A stretch of DNA of 64,000 bases from Spirochaetaceae bacterium bin103 (lineage in GTDB: Bacteria > Spirochaetota > Spirochaetia > SZUA-6 > Bin103): assembly GCA_002238925.1 (NCBI GenBank), contig MPNH01000015.1, positions 18,474 through 82,473 of the forward strand. The letters are read 5' to 3'. The notes below the pieces were generated by a model. The model saw only the letters and a program-made list of their open reading frames with translations. It did no database searches and had not been told where the DNA came from. The position numbers and the translations under genes were made by a program. Below are positions 18,731 through 28,189 of the stretch, in pieces; the stretch's first letter is position 1, and each line of letters begins with the position of its first letter.

Positions 18731-19414
18731 CGCGAGTCGCCCGTCAACGATGCCGGCCGGCAGTTCTGCGGCCGGCGCCATGCACCCCTCCCGAGCACTG
18801 TCCGCCGCCCGGCGCAGCCCCCGAACCGCACCCGAGCCCGCACGCTGCCCTGCATTAACTACCGCTCCGGGCCGGGTTCGCTCGTGTGCAACCGGCAACG
18901 CGGCGCCTCGTTTGGTGCAGCACCGCTTCAGCTGTCCACCGGTTGTCCGATTGCCTGTTCTGTGCACCAAATCACGCCTCGCGGCGACCCGGTCGAAACT
19001 GACGATCTGTCCGCCACGGAGGCGCCCGCCACCGTTTCAGGTATTCCCGCGAGGGGCCGCGGCCGCGGTGCAGCCGGCTGCCGATCAGGGTGTCCGACCC
19101 CGTAGCGGACGGGCCGCGGGATCACCGTCCCTCCACACGGGCGGCCGCCCGGGCGTAGCAAACCGCGCCGCGTGCATACGTTACGGGCACTGGGCCCGTT
19201 CACGCCGTGGGCCGGGCCGTTCCGGTTGAAGGGAATGTAGCGGAATGCTATGCTATAGCAGTACTTAGAAGCGATTAAGCGGTCCAGCGACGGGTGCCTT
19301 GAGGCTGTTTCGGAGGTCCTCTCCGGCAGCGCCGGGGTTGCCGGCGCACAACTGGCGCATGCGCACGAACGGTGGGCATCTTGCGTACACGACCGACAGG
19401 GGGCTGACCAGGGC
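18731..19414. other. Intergenic region without a supported gene
   Basis: About 680 bp separate the hydrolase from the first LytTR gene. Near the left end GCCGGCC and GGCCGGC (18752-18776) form a hairpin without a T-run, possibly ending the hydrolase transcript. No open frame here shows a recognisable domain or plausible codon pattern. Near the right end lies the motif shared with the second LytTR gene. Confidence 0.5.
19243..19257 (+). promoter_or_regulatory. GAATGCTATGCTATA motif upstream of LytTR gene A
   Basis: The same GAATGCTATGCTAT core occurs in front of the paralogous regulator on the minus strand (25241-25254), at nearly the same distance from the start codon (about 160 against 150 bp). 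It contains TATGCT, which could serve as a -10 box, or it may be an operator for the LytTR proteins themselves. Confidence 0.55.
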
Positions 19415-20434
19415 ATGAACGCCATTTCGAAGGACACGCCGCGTTCCATGCAGTTCGCGTATCGCGAATTGCTCACACCAGGAATGGCCGTGGCGTCGGG
19501 GGCCGTCGCGGCGTTCCTCCTGGCGCACTACACTATCTTGGGCCCTTTGGGCACCAGCGGAACCATGAACTGGGTCGAGCGGCTGGGCTTTTGGGCGGCG
19601 GTCGGCGTGCTGCAGTATCCGGTGTGCTACGCGTCCGGCGCGTTGACGCTCTATATCGTGCGCAACCGTCCCAAGGTGCAGATCTGGATGGCGCTGATCG
19701 TCATGGTCTTGCTGCTGTCCGCATCATGTTCCGCCATTGTGATCACCATTCACGGGCTGTTCAGCGCAGGACGCTGGCCGGAGATCCCGCTTCCGAAGCT
19801 GTATGGCCTGTGCGCACTCAATCTGTTCTCCGCGGTGGCTCTTCTGTATTACGTGTTCTGCGTTCGCCTCTCCGTCAGGCCGGGCACGGCGGCAGCCGCT
19901 GCTGACTCCTTGCCGACGGATTCCGACGCTCGCAGCGTGGCCGCTCTGCCGGTTGTGGAGCCGGCGGCCGAGGAATCCCCGGCGGCGCGCGCCGCCCCCT
20001 TGCCCACCGCTCCACCTCAGGAAGCCGGCGCGGCGGCCGATGGGCGCGCCGGCGCGCAGGCGGCGAGCAGGTTCTTCGACCGCTTGCCCGACGAGATCGG
20101 ACGCGACATCATCTACCTGTCGGCGGCCGCTCACTACGTGGACGTGATTACCGCAGACGGCAGCGCCTCGATCCTGTTGCGCTTCTCGGACGCGGTCTCG
20201 GAACTTGGCGAGCTGGGCATCAGGGTGCACCGCTCCTATTGGGTAGCGTACGGTCACGTCAAGCAGGCATTCCGGCGCGACGGGCGGACGATGCTGCGCC
20301 TTACCGGCGAGCACGAAGTGCGGGTTGGCCGCAACTTTCTTCCCGAGGTACGGGCCGCGGTGCCAAAGGCCTGGATCCGCGCGCGGCGGCGCGTCGTGCA
20401 CGGCGCCGCGCCTACATCGAACACAACGTCCTGA
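19415..20434 (+). CDS. Membrane-anchored LytTR-domain regulator (paralogue A)
   Basis: A 339-aa protein with four membrane helices in the first 160 residues (VASGAVAAFLLAHYTIL, FWAAVGVLQYPVCYASG, ALIVMVLLLSASCSAIV and LCALNLFSAVALLYYVF). A proline/alanine-rich linker of about 70 residues follows. A C-terminal LytTR DNA-binding domain carries IIYLSAAAHYVDVITADG, GIRVHRSYWVAYGHV and LTGEHEVRVGRNFLPEV. LytTR domains bind promoter DNA as transcription factors; here there is no receiver domain, so the membrane part is the likely sensor. It is a clear paralogue of the gene at 24057-25091 and shares its upstream motif. Confidence 0.85.
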   Translation: MNAISKDTPRSMQFAYRELLTPGMAVASGAVAAFLLAHYTILGPLGTSGTMNWVERLGFWAAVGVLQYPVCYASGALTLYIVRNRPKVQIWMALIVMVLLLSASCSAIVITIHGLFSAGRWPEIPLPKLYGLCALNLFSAVALLYYVFCVRLSVRPGTAAAAADSLPTDSDARSVAALPVVEPAAEESPAARAAPLPTAPPQEAGAAADGRAGAQAASRFFDRLPDEIGRDIIYLSAAAHYVDVITADGSASILLRFSDAVSELGELGIRVHRSYWVAYGHVKQAFRRDGRTMLRLTGEHEVRVGRNFLPEVRAAVPKAWIRARRRVVHGAAPTSNTTS

Positions 20435-20473
20435 GTCGGCCCCGGGCGCGGTGCTCTTCACCACGGGCTGCTA

Positions 20474-21064
20474 CTAGTCGAGGCGCACGCGCCCGCGCAA
20501 TGCCCGGCTCACGGTAAGCCGGTCGGAGTACTCCAGATCGCTGCCGACCGGCAACCCGTGGGCAAGTTGCGAAACTGCCACTTCCAGGTCCTTGAGCTGC
20601 TTGGCCAGCAGCAACGCCGTTGCCTCGCCCTCCACCGTCGCGTTGGTGGCCACGATCACCTCTCGTATTCCTTCCTCGCGCACGCGCCGCAGTAGCCGGT
20701 CAATGCGCAGATCCTCTGGGCCGATGCCCTCCAGGGGAGAGAGCACTCCCATCAGCACATGGTAGCGGCCGCGAAACTCGCCGGTCGCCTCGATCGTGGC
20801 AATATCCTGCGGCTGCTCGACGACGCACACGCGGTCCGGGTCGCGCGACGGATCGACGCAGATATCACAGCGCTCCGCCTCGGTATAAGCACCGCAGATG
20901 GCGCATGGCCGAATGCACTCGCGCAGGGCGGCGAGGTCCGCGGCCAGCGCACGCACATAGGAGAGGTCGGCGCGCAGCAGGTAGTAGGCCAGCCGGGCCG
21001 CGCTCTTGCGTCCCAGGCCCGGCAACTTGGCCAGCGCCGTGATCACCCGGTCGAGACTGGTCAC
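20474..21064 (-). CDS. recR: Recombination protein RecR
   Basis: The 196-aa RecFOR-pathway protein that helps load RecA at gaps. The order is canonical: helix-hairpin-helix LAKLPGLGRKSAARLAYYLL, the zinc finger CAICGAYTEAERCDIC, a Toprim region (VCVVEQPQDIATIE, YHVLMGVLSPLEGIGPEDL) and the C-terminal LAHGLPVGSDLEYSD. A GTG start at 21064 gives the family length; the frame is open further upstream into ybaB but without conservation. It is the last gene of dnaX-ybaB-recR, a common bacterial arrangement. Confidence 0.93.
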   Translation of the reverse strand: MTSLDRVITALAKLPGLGRKSAARLAYYLLRADLSYVRALAADLAALRECIRPCAICGAYTEAERCDICVDPSRDPDRVCVVEQPQDIATIEATGEFRGRYHVLMGVLSPLEGIGPEDLRIDRLLRRVREEGIREVIVATNATVEGEATALLLAKQLKDLEVAVSQLAHGLPVGSDLEYSDRLTVSRALRGRVRLD

Positions 21065-21077
21065 GGGCGACGCGGGC

Positions 21078-21401
21078 TCATGCTCCGAACAGGCCCGGAG
21101 GCAATGGCATGCCGCCGAGCACTGAACTGAATTCGCCCCGCAGGTGCTCTTTGACCTTGGCAACCGCGTCCGTGAACGCCGCGCGGACCAGATCCTCCAG
21201 CATCTCCCGTTCCTGGCGATCGATCACGTCGGGAGATATGCGCAGGTCGACCACCTCCAGGTGCCCGTTGAGCACCACCTCGACCATGTCGCCGCCGGCG
21301 TTTCCGGTGACCCGGACCTCGCGCAGCTTCTCCTCCATGTCGCCCATGTTGCGCTGCAGTCCCTGAATCGCTTTCAGGAAATCGAGAGGGTTAGATGCCA
21401 T
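21078..21401 (-). CDS. ybaB: YbaB/EbfC nucleoid-associated protein
   Basis: A 107-aa DNA-binding protein of the YbaB/EbfC family, named in the spirochaete Borrelia for binding upstream of erp genes. It shows the MQRNMGDMEEKLREVRV-like helix (QGLQRNMGDMEEKLREV), VTGNAGGDMVEVVLNGHLEV strands and the DLVRAAFTDAVAKVKE helix. It overlaps the end of dnaX by 11 bp and is followed by recR. Confidence 0.92.
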   Translation of the reverse strand: MASNPLDFLKAIQGLQRNMGDMEEKLREVRVTGNAGGDMVEVVLNGHLEVVDLRISPDVIDRQEREMLEDLVRAAFTDAVAKVKEHLRGEFSSVLGGMPLPPGLFGA

Positions 21402-23211
21402 GCGCTATCTCCTTGACCACCTCGCCGCGAAATATCTTGCAAAAGCGCTCGACGTCGGCGTGTTCCGGTGCCGCCGCGGGCGCGCCTGCGGCCACGGCAA
21501 CCGGGTCGCGACGGTAGTCTACCCCAACGCTCACCGCCCGGCCCAGGATGTCGCTCGCGACCGCCGCCACCGCCTGCTGTGCGTTCACCACCTGGCCGCC
21601 GGCGTACCGGTCGGCGGCGGCGAATGTCATCGTGACGCGGTCGGCCGCCACCACCGCAGCCACCGCCCGTTCGACCGCCGCCGCCAGCGACATCTGGTTC
21701 TGCGCCCGCACCCGGGCGCCGATCTGGTGCAGCACGTCCGGCGGCCCACCGTCCGGCAACGCCTGCGCGGCACCGTCGGGGCTCTCGCGCCGCGGCGGTG
21801 CATCGGCGGCCGCGGCGGTGGGCGGTCCGTGCCGCGGCGTTGACTCGGGTGCGGGACCGTTCCGCGCCTGGGCAGCGCCGGTCCCGGCAGCTCCGGCGGC
21901 GGGGGCCTGCCGGTGGCCGCCCGCCGGCGTGCCACCCGGCGCACCCGACTCCGGCGGTGCGGCACCGTTCCCCCGCGCGGTGCCGGCCGGCCGCGGTCCG
22001 TCCCGGGGTGGCCCGGCGGGTGACGCCGGGGGCTGCTCCGCCGGCCCGCCGCCGGTGTCGGCGTCACCGGCGAACGCGCCCTTGATGGCGTGCACCTCGG
22101 CGAGCAGTTCGTCCGGGGTAACCAGGCCCATCACACGTGCCAGCCGGCTCAGCAACAGCTCAAGCTCGAAGCGCGGACTAACCGACTGCTTCAGGTTGCG
22201 ATACACTTCGAGCAGCATCTCGCCGGCGAGTTCGAGCTTGCCGACCGACAGCCGTGCACGCGCCTCGGCGCTGAAGCTGGCCTCCGGGTACCCCAGGATA
22301 CCCGGCCGCGTTACACGGTGGCGCAACAGCAGTAGAGAACGGAGGTAGTCGGCGAGCGCGACAACGAAACGTTCTACCGACACGCCCCGCTCCAGGATCT
22401 CGTCGGCCAGCGCAAGCATCGCGTTGGCGTCATCACTGCCGATCAGGGCACCCACCCGGTTGAGCTCGTCCATGCTGAGCGCGCCGATGGTGTCGCGAAT
22501 CGCATCGATCCCGATCCGCCGGGCGCCGGCGAACGAGACAATCTGGTCGAACGTGGTGTAGGCGTCACGCAGTGAGCCGTCCGACTCCTTGGCGATCCAG
22601 ATCAACGCCTCGTCGTCCGCTTCCAGGCCCGTTTCCGCGGCCACCTCGGCGAGCCGGTCGCGGATCTCGTCGGTGGAGAACAGGCGAAAGGTGAACTGCT
22701 GACAGCGCGAGCGGATGGTGGCCGGCACCTTGTGGATCTCGGTGGTCGCGAAGATGAACACCACGTAGGGCGGCGGCTCCTCAATGGTCTTCAGCAGCGC
22801 GTTGAAAGCGCTGGTGGACAGCATGTGCACCTCGTCAATGATGTACACCTTGTAGCGGGCCGCGGCCGGGGGAAACAGCACCTCGTCCTTGATCGCCCGC
22901 ACGTCGTCGACCCCGGTGTTGGAGGCACCGTCGATTTCGATTACGTCAAGCGATGAGCCTGCGCTTATCTCCTTGCATTCGTTGCAGTCGTCGCACGGAG
23001 AGACGGTCGGCCCGGTGGCGCAGTTCAGGGCCCGGGCCAAGACCCGGGCGGCGGAAGTCTTGCCCACGCCGCGCGGGCCGGAGAACAGGAAGGCGTGCGC
23101 GATCTGCTGCCGCTCGATGGCGCCGCGCAGGGTAGCCACGACGAACTCCTGGCCCACGATCTGCTCGAATGAGCGCGGACGCTTGCGCGTCGCGGTTACT
23201 TCGTAGGCCAT
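21391..23211 (-). CDS. dnaX: DNA polymerase III tau/gamma subunit
   Basis: The 606-aa clamp-loader ATPase. Walker A is GPRGVGKTSAAR, the zinc cysteines lie in CATGPTVSPCDDCNEC, Walker B is VYIIDEVHML and the SRC motif is ATIRSRCQQFTFR. Residues about 380-510 are a low-complexity P/A/G/R-rich linker, followed by a C-terminal domain that may bind the polymerase. No obvious slippage heptamer for a shorter gamma form was seen. The SRP RNA terminator lies 16 bp upstream of the ATG. Confidence 0.95.
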   Translation of the reverse strand: MAYEVTATRKRPRSFEQIVGQEFVVATLRGAIERQQIAHAFLFSGPRGVGKTSAARVLARALNCATGPTVSPCDDCNECKEISAGSSLDVIEIDGASNTGVDDVRAIKDEVLFPPAAARYKVYIIDEVHMLSTSAFNALLKTIEEPPPYVVFIFATTEIHKVPATIRSRCQQFTFRLFSTDEIRDRLAEVAAETGLEADDEALIWIAKESDGSLRDAYTTFDQIVSFAGARRIGIDAIRDTIGALSMDELNRVGALIGSDDANAMLALADEILERGVSVERFVVALADYLRSLLLLRHRVTRPGILGYPEASFSAEARARLSVGKLELAGEMLLEVYRNLKQSVSPRFELELLLSRLARVMGLVTPDELLAEVHAIKGAFAGDADTGGGPAEQPPASPAGPPRDGPRPAGTARGNGAAPPESGAPGGTPAGGHRQAPAAGAAGTGAAQARNGPAPESTPRHGPPTAAAADAPPRRESPDGAAQALPDGGPPDVLHQIGARVRAQNQMSLAAAVERAVAAVVAADRVTMTFAAADRYAGGQVVNAQQAVAAVASDILGRAVSVGVDYRRDPVAVAAGAPAAAPEHADVERFCKIFRGEVVKEIAHGI

Positions 23212-23226
23212 CGCCCCTCACACAAG

Positions 23227-23245
23227 AAAAAAAGGCCCTCTGGCC
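23227..23245 (-). terminator. Rho-independent terminator of the SRP RNA gene
   Basis: On the minus strand GGCCAGAGGGCC is followed by seven T residues. It closes the SRP RNA transcript just before dnaX. Confidence 0.75.
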
Positions 23246-23261
23246 GCCGCCGATTGATTAC

Positions 23262-23328
23262 GGCTCCTGCCCGCGTCGCTTACCGCTGCTACCTTCCGGT
23301 CCTGACGGGGTTGGGCGGACGAGCATAG
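23262..23328 (-). ncRNA. ffs: Signal recognition particle RNA (small bacterial 4.5S type)
   Basis: The minus strand carries the invariant apical hairpin GTCAGGACCGGAAGGTAGCA followed by GCGGTAAG, the binding site of Ffh. The flanks GCTC...CCGCCC and GCGGGC..GAGC pair to close the rod. The terminator hairpin follows. The ends are approximate. A position directly upstream of dnaX is common in bacteria. Confidence 0.88.
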
Positions 23329-23359
23329 CGTAGATCGGAGACGAACCAGATGGGCTTTC

Positions 23360-23447
23360 CGGAGAGAGTGGGATTCGAACCCACGGTACCCGTTATGAGT
23401 ACACACGCTTTCCAAGCGTGCACCTTCGGCCCCTCGGTCATCTCTCC
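23360..23447 (-). tRNA. tRNA-Ser(GGA)
   Basis: GGAGAGA and TCTCTCC acceptor strands, a long variable arm and the T loop GGTTCGAATCCCAC are visible on the minus strand. The anticodon loop is TTGGAAA with anticodon GGA. The discriminator is G; CCA is not encoded. Confidence 0.95.
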
Positions 23448-23505
23448 TGGGACCGGCTCCAGCGCCCCCCGTTTGCGGTGCAGGTGCCGCGCTGCCGCCC
23501 CGAAG

Positions 23506-23595
23506 CGGAGAGAGTGGGATTCGAACCCACGGAGCCAGCATACGCGGCTCAACGGATTTCGAGTCCGCCCGATTCAACCGCTCTCGCATCTCTCC
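23506..23595 (-). tRNA. tRNA-Ser(CGA)
   Basis: A class II tRNA with GGAGAGA acceptor, anticodon loop CTCGAAA (CGA), a long variable arm and T loop GGTTCGAATCCCAC. CCA is not encoded. Confidence 0.94.
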
Positions 23596-23634
23596 GTACA
23601 CGGTGCAATCCGCTGACGGATTGCGCTGCGTCTG

Positions 23635-23709
23635 CGTGCCCAAGAGGACTCGAACCTCTGACCTCTAGATCCGCAATCTAACGCTCTATCCAGACTGAGC
23701 TATGGGCAC
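23635..23709 (-). tRNA. tRNA-Arg(GCG)
   Basis: The GTGCCCA acceptor pairs with TGGGCAC. The D arm contains AGCTCAGTCTGGATAGAGC, the anticodon loop is TTGCGGA (GCG) and the T arm AGAGGTTCGAGTCCTCT. It is the only non-serine tRNA in the cluster. Confidence 0.94.
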
Positions 23710-23743
23710 GGGCAATGGCACGACGGCCTGCCGCCGCACCGTT

Positions 23744-23830
<87 letters not shown>

Positions 23831-23859
23831 CGGGTCGTGCACGCCCTGAGCGGCTGTTG

Positions 23860-23944
23860 CGGAGAGGGAGGGATTCGAACCCCCGGAACACAATGGCTCA
23901 ACGGTTTTCAAGACCGCCTCCTTCGACCACTCGGACACCTCTCC
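23860..23944 (-). tRNA. tRNA-Ser(TGA)
   Basis: GGAGAGG acceptor, anticodon loop CTTGAAA with anticodon TGA, a long variable arm and T loop GGTTCGAATCCCTC. With the three others it completes the serine set. Confidence 0.94.
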
Positions 23945-24056
23945 GAGACTCAAGCACACTACCGGAGTTGCAGAATATAGTTTCCGCATACCTGCTTGTC
24001 AATCCGCCCGCGACCGCAACGGACCGCATCGCTGCCCACCACGGCTGCTACTCCGG

Positions 24057-25091
24057 TCAGCGGCCGCCCGCGGGCGCTTCCTTCGCCACCAGCCGCCTCG
24101 CGCGCACCCAGGCCTTCGGAACGGCGGCTCGTACCTCCGGGAGGTAGTTCCGTCCCACCCGCACCTCGTGATCACCGGTGAGCAAGAGCACAGGGCGCCC
24201 TTCGCGGCGCACCGCTCGTCGGACGTGGCGATATGCCACCCAGTACGAACGGTGCACGCGGATTCCGAGATCGCCGAGTTCGGCAACCGCATCGGAGAAG
24301 CGCAGGAGAATGGACGCACTGCCGGCCATAGTGATCACATCCACATAGTGAGCAGACGCCGCAAGGTAGATGATGTCGCCACCCAATTCCTCCGGAAGGC
24401 GGTCGAAGAATCTCGCCGCCGCCGCCGGAGGCCCTTGTTGCGGACCGGCCGTTGCTGGCTGCTCCTCGATGTCGGCGGGCAACTTTGCCGCGCGCTCCCG
24501 CCCCGCTGCTCGTGCTTCTCCCGTCGCAATCCCCGTGTCCCCCGCGGCCGCCGCTTCGGCGCCGCCCGGCCGTTCCTCGCCGACCGCATCCACGGGAACT
24601 GCACGCTCCGCCGACCGCTTCCCGGATACACGCAGAAACATCACGTAGTAAACCAGGGCCGTTCCGCCCACGACATTCACGGCCGACAGGGCGTAGACCT
24701 TCGGCAACGACGCCTGTGGTAGCCCACCCCCCGCGAACAGACCGTAGACTGTCAACGTGATCGCTGTGCACGACGCCGCCAGCAGCAACGCCATCACCGC
24801 CAGAGCCAGCGCGATTTCGTACTGACGCCGGTACCGGACGACGTACATCGCCAACACCCCGGTCGCATAACACACCGGGAAATTCAGCATGCCCACCAGG
24901 CCCCAGTACCCCAGCCGTTCGATCCAGTTCATTGTCCCACCGGTGCCCAGCGGGCCAAGGACCGTATACTGCAGAGTTATAAACAGGAGTATCCCGGCTC
25001 CCACCGCCCCCATACTCGGCGCCAGCAGTTCGCGATACGCGAATTGCATCGCCCCAGCGGCACCCATCGAGCCCGATTGCGTCATTTGCAC
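24057..25091 (-). CDS. Membrane-anchored LytTR-domain regulator (paralogue B)
   Basis: A 344-aa paralogue of the protein at 19415-20434. Four membrane helices come first (GAVGAGILLFITLQYTVL, YWGLVGMLNFPVCYATG, ALAVMALLLAASCTAITL and ALSAVNVVGGTALVYYV). A charged linker of about 80 residues follows, which differs from that of A, then a LytTR domain (IIYLAASAHYVDVITMAG, GIRVHRSYWVAYRHV, LTGDHEVRVGRNYLPEV). Both share the stretch MQFAYRELL near the N-terminus and GPLGTxGTMNWxERLG. A GGAGGTGA site 6 bases before the GTG at 25091 fixes the start. It lies just beyond the tRNA cluster. Confidence 0.85.
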   Translation of the reverse strand: MQMTQSGSMGAAGAMQFAYRELLAPSMGAVGAGILLFITLQYTVLGPLGTGGTMNWIERLGYWGLVGMLNFPVCYATGVLAMYVVRYRRQYEIALALAVMALLLAASCTAITLTVYGLFAGGGLPQASLPKVYALSAVNVVGGTALVYYVMFLRVSGKRSAERAVPVDAVGEERPGGAEAAAAGDTGIATGEARAAGRERAAKLPADIEEQPATAGPQQGPPAAAARFFDRLPEELGGDIIYLAASAHYVDVITMAGSASILLRFSDAVAELGDLGIRVHRSYWVAYRHVRRAVRREGRPVLLLTGDHEVRVGRNYLPEVRAAVPKAWVRARRLVAKEAPAGGR

Positions 25092-25696
25092 CGAAAGTCA
25101 CCTCCACCGTTCGCGCATCAACCGGCTGTTGCGCGCAGGCAAACCAAGCTTCCCAGGCCGCGCGGGCTGCGGCACCGGGAAGCGCGGCTGCGTAGTCCCG
25201 CACCAGTCCGATAGTTTCTGGCCATCGCCCAAGTGTAGCAATAGCATAGCATTCTGGACCGTCACCTACAACAGGAACGCGCGTTCCGCTTGGTTGCGCT
25301 AGCGCTGTGCGCGGTAACGGTTGCACCCATCTCGATTTGTGTCGGTCCGGGATGCGCGGAAGGAACGGTTGCGGATGCAGGATGGACCGCTGCTCAGCGC
25401 CGCATCCGGAGGTGCGGCTCGGAAATCCGGACGCTGGCATTCTTACCGCTCGGTCCGGAGCCGGACCTGGCGGACGACGGTTTAGAGGTGCGCCGCGGTT
25501 GTTCGCAATGCGGACCAGGAATGGAATCGGGCGCTCGACAATGCAAATTTGTGCTGCACGAACGCGAATACTCGTGCTGATCGAGAGTGCACGGATCGCA
25601 CTGGCTGGTACGCGTTCCGCCGCAGGTCGACCGGTTCGGAGGTTGGCAGGTTCACGGATAACCTGACATTGGGAACGTCCTCGGGCGCGTCGGGCA
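25092..25696. other. Intergenic region upstream of LytTR gene B and downstream of parB
   Basis: About 600 bp. It holds the GAATGCTATGCTAT motif on the minus strand. A plus-strand frame from a TTG at 25290 would give a 96-aa cysteine-containing product with a hydrophobic start, but codon usage and start are poor and I do not call it. No RNA gene was recognised. Confidence 0.45.
25241..25254 (-). promoter_or_regulatory. GAATGCTATGCTAT motif upstream of LytTR gene B
   Basis: Identical in its 14-base core to the element before LytTR gene A and placed about 150 bp before the start codon. The leaders also share a GCGAACGGTGG-like stretch near the start codon, so the duplicated unit included the control region. 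Confidence 0.55.
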
Positions 25697-26581
25697 CTAG
25701 CCGGTGAGAAGGCTGCGGATTCGCTCCAGATCGTCAGCGTTGAAAAAGGCGATCTCGATCTTGCCGCGGCGTACGCTACCGGTGACCTTTACCTTGGTGC
25801 CGAGGACGTCGATGAGACGCTGCTGCACCTCGCGCAGGTGCGGGTCGGTTTGCCGTTGCGGGCGAGTCTCGGGGCGGGCGCCCGCGCTCCCCGAATCGAG
25901 TTGCTTGCGAACCCGCACCGCGTATGCCTCCGCCTCGCGGACCGAATACTGCGCGATGTGCGCAAACAACCGCTGCCGCTCGGCTGGATCCGGGATCATG
26001 AGTATGGCGCGGGCGTGGCCCGCGGTGATGGTGCCGTCCGACAGCGCGTTGCGCATTTCCTCCGGGAGCCCGAGCAGGCGCAGGCTGTTGGCAACGGTCG
26101 AGCGGTGCTTGCCGATCCGCTCGGCGAGGTCCGCCTGGCTGACGCCGGTCGCCTCAATGATCCGGCGGTAGGCATTCGCCTCTTCGAGGGGAGTGAGGTC
26201 TTCGCGCTGAATGTTCTCGACCAACGCCAGGGTAGTCCGGTCGTCGTCGTCCGGGTTCCGGATCGCCGCCGGTATGCGTTGCAGGCCAGCGCGCTGCGCG
26301 GCACGGAAGCGGCGCTCTCCGGCGATGATCCGGTAGCGGTCGCCGATGCGCTCCACCAGGATCGGCTGCAACACGCCGTGGGCGGCGATCGACTGAGTCA
26401 GTTCGGCGAGTGGTTCCTCGTCGAAGCGGAGCCGCGGCTGTTCACCGTGGGTGTCGATTTCGGCGAGGGCGATCTCGGCGACGCCGCCGGTCAACGGAAA
26501 GTCGGGTTGATCGCCCATCAGGGCGCCAAGGCCGCGTCCCAACCCGCGTTTCGCAGGTGAGCGGGATGCTCGCTTAGCCAT
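25697..26581 (-). CDS. parB: Chromosome partitioning protein ParB
   Basis: A 294-aa CTPase/DNA-binding protein that loads on parS and spreads. The N-terminal KRGLGRGLGALMG, the CTP-binding GERRFRAAQRAGL and ENIQREDLTPLEEA boxes, and the central helix-turn-helix (GVSQADLAERIGKHRSTVANSLRLL) are all present. A C-terminal dimer domain ends KIEIAFFNADDLERI. The start at 26581 overlaps the parA stop by 8 bp. Longer upstream frames are not conserved. Confidence 0.95.
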   Translation of the reverse strand: MAKRASRSPAKRGLGRGLGALMGDQPDFPLTGGVAEIALAEIDTHGEQPRLRFDEEPLAELTQSIAAHGVLQPILVERIGDRYRIIAGERRFRAAQRAGLQRIPAAIRNPDDDDRTTLALVENIQREDLTPLEEANAYRRIIEATGVSQADLAERIGKHRSTVANSLRLLGLPEEMRNALSDGTITAGHARAILMIPDPAERQRLFAHIAQYSVREAEAYAVRVRKQLDSGSAGARPETRPQRQTDPHLREVQQRLIDVLGTKVKVTGSVRRGKIEIAFFNADDLERIRSLLTG

Positions 26582-27335
26582 GCTGCGCAACCTCCCGGGC
26601 GAGCGCGTTGTAGCTGCGCGCCCCGATACACTTGGGATCGTAGAGTTGAATCGGCTGCGAATAGGAGGGCGCCTCGCCAAGGCGGACGTTTCGCGGAATG
26701 ATCGTGCGGAACACTTGGTGACGGAAGAACTCGGTAACTTCGCGCACCACTTCCTGGGACAGCCGAGTACGCACATCGAACATGGTGAACAAAATCCCGC
26801 CGACCGTTAGCGCCGGATTCAACGTTCCCTGTACGCGCCTGATCGTCTTCAACAGTTCACTCAACCCCTCGAGCGCGAAATATTCGCACTGCAAAGGAAT
26901 TATCACCTGCGAAGCAGCCGTCAGGCCATTGATCGTGAGGAGGCCCAGGGATGGCGGGCAGTCGATAAACAAATAATCGTACGCGGTGTCCAAATCGTTG
27001 AGGGCGTCGCTGAGGTAGAACTCCCGGCGCGACTGGTTGACCAGTTCGACGGCAGCGCCCGCCAAGTTGATGCTCGAGGGTACGACCTCGTAGCCGGGAA
27101 CAGCCGTATGCTGAATAAGCTCCTCGGGAGGCAAGACGCCGGTAATCAATTCGTAGCTGCCGCCTTGCTCACCATCACATCCGAGGCTCGTCGACGAATT
27201 GGCCTGCGGGTCGAAGTCCACCAGCAGCACACGCTTCCCGGCCACGGCCAGCGCCGCGCCGAGATTGACGGCTGTTGTGGTCTTCCCTACACCGCCTTTC
27301 TGATTCGCAAAAACGATTCGCCGTGCCCGTGCCAT
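26574..27335 (-). CDS. parA: Chromosome partitioning ATPase ParA (Soj)
   Basis: A 253-aa deviant-Walker ATPase of the chromosomal Soj type. FANQKGGVGKTTTAVNLG is the deviant Walker A, VLLVDFDPQANSSTSLG the switch region and YLFIDCPPSLGLLT Walker B; the family signature LQCEYFALEGL follows. The ATG at 27335 starts directly before the first strand. It is followed by parB and preceded by a parS site about 90 bp upstream. Confidence 0.95.
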   Translation of the reverse strand: MARARRIVFANQKGGVGKTTTAVNLGAALAVAGKRVLLVDFDPQANSSTSLGCDGEQGGSYELITGVLPPEELIQHTAVPGYEVVPSSINLAGAAVELVNQSRREFYLSDALNDLDTAYDYLFIDCPPSLGLLTINGLTAASQVIIPLQCEYFALEGLSELLKTIRRVQGTLNPALTVGGILFTMFDVRTRLSQEVVREVTEFFRHQVFRTIIPRNVRLGEAPSYSQPIQLYDPKCIGARSYNALAREVAQHG

Positions 27336-27425
27336 TGAAACCGCTGCAACCATAGCCATGTTGGCCGCGACTGGCAAACGGATTGCTTCCGCCTGCCCAC
27401 GCTTTTCCGGTTGCGGGCGCGTTTG

Positions 27426-27441
27426 CGTTTCACGTGAAACA
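27426..27441. promoter_or_regulatory. parS: parS site 1
   Basis: CGTTTCACGTGAAACA matches the bacterial parS consensus TGTTTCACGTGAAACA at 15 of 16 bases. It lies about 90 bp upstream of parA, the usual place. Confidence 0.92.
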
Positions 27442-28189
27442 AGGACTGCACGGTTTCGGTTTCGCTCGGCGCCCGGTCCGGGAACGCTCATCCCTACGGC
27501 AGCGGTAGCTTCGCCGTCCGCGATGCAGTTGGCAGGGGCCGGGTCAGAGACCGCTGCCTCCGCTGCCCGCAGCACCGCGATTCCTGGCGTACACCCGTCC
27601 CGACGTCCAGATGGCCGCCCACCGGATCATGGCCGGAGGTGGCTATGCGCACCGCTCACCCCGTCCCATTGCGGCCGATTGCGGGAGTCGTGCGATACTC
27701 ACCGCTACGCGACGCCCGCCTTGACTCGGCCGGCGGCGTCGCAACCAGTCGACCGTAGGCGCTGCGCTGGAACTGGGGTTCACGTCCGAGGCGTGCTGGT
27801 CGACAGTCGCCACCAGAAGGTTCAAAGCGAAACTCGGCGGCTGGGTAAAGAACTCGTTCTTCAAGCATTGCGCCGGTTCCATGAACGCGACGGATCTGCG
27901 GGCGCAGGGCCCGCCGTGCCAATTGCATAATCCCGGGGGGCCGGGTCCGGTCCTCCACTACACTTCTCCTGTGCGGTGGAGACCCAGACCCACTGCCGAC
28001 GAACCGCTGCCCCGCTTCGTAGATGCCGAGTGGGATCACCGCCGCGAGCGGTGACTGAAGCGACCGCTGCAGGCGGCCGGCTTTCGCTTCTCGGACGCCA
28101 TTAGGCAGGTGGATTCTCGCTGCGGCTGGCCGGCTGGCGCTAGGTCGACCAGCACCACGACTGGCCACCACTGGCAAACGTGGATACGG

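Noticed and set aside
25290..25580. A 96-aa cysteine-rich frame with a hydrophobic start
   Set aside because: It needs a TTG start, lacks a ribosome-binding site and a charged n-region, and shows no codon bias like its neighbours.
27358..27930. A 190-aa plus-strand frame through parS site 1
   Set aside because: It runs through the parS palindrome antisense to the parA leader and has no recognisable domain.
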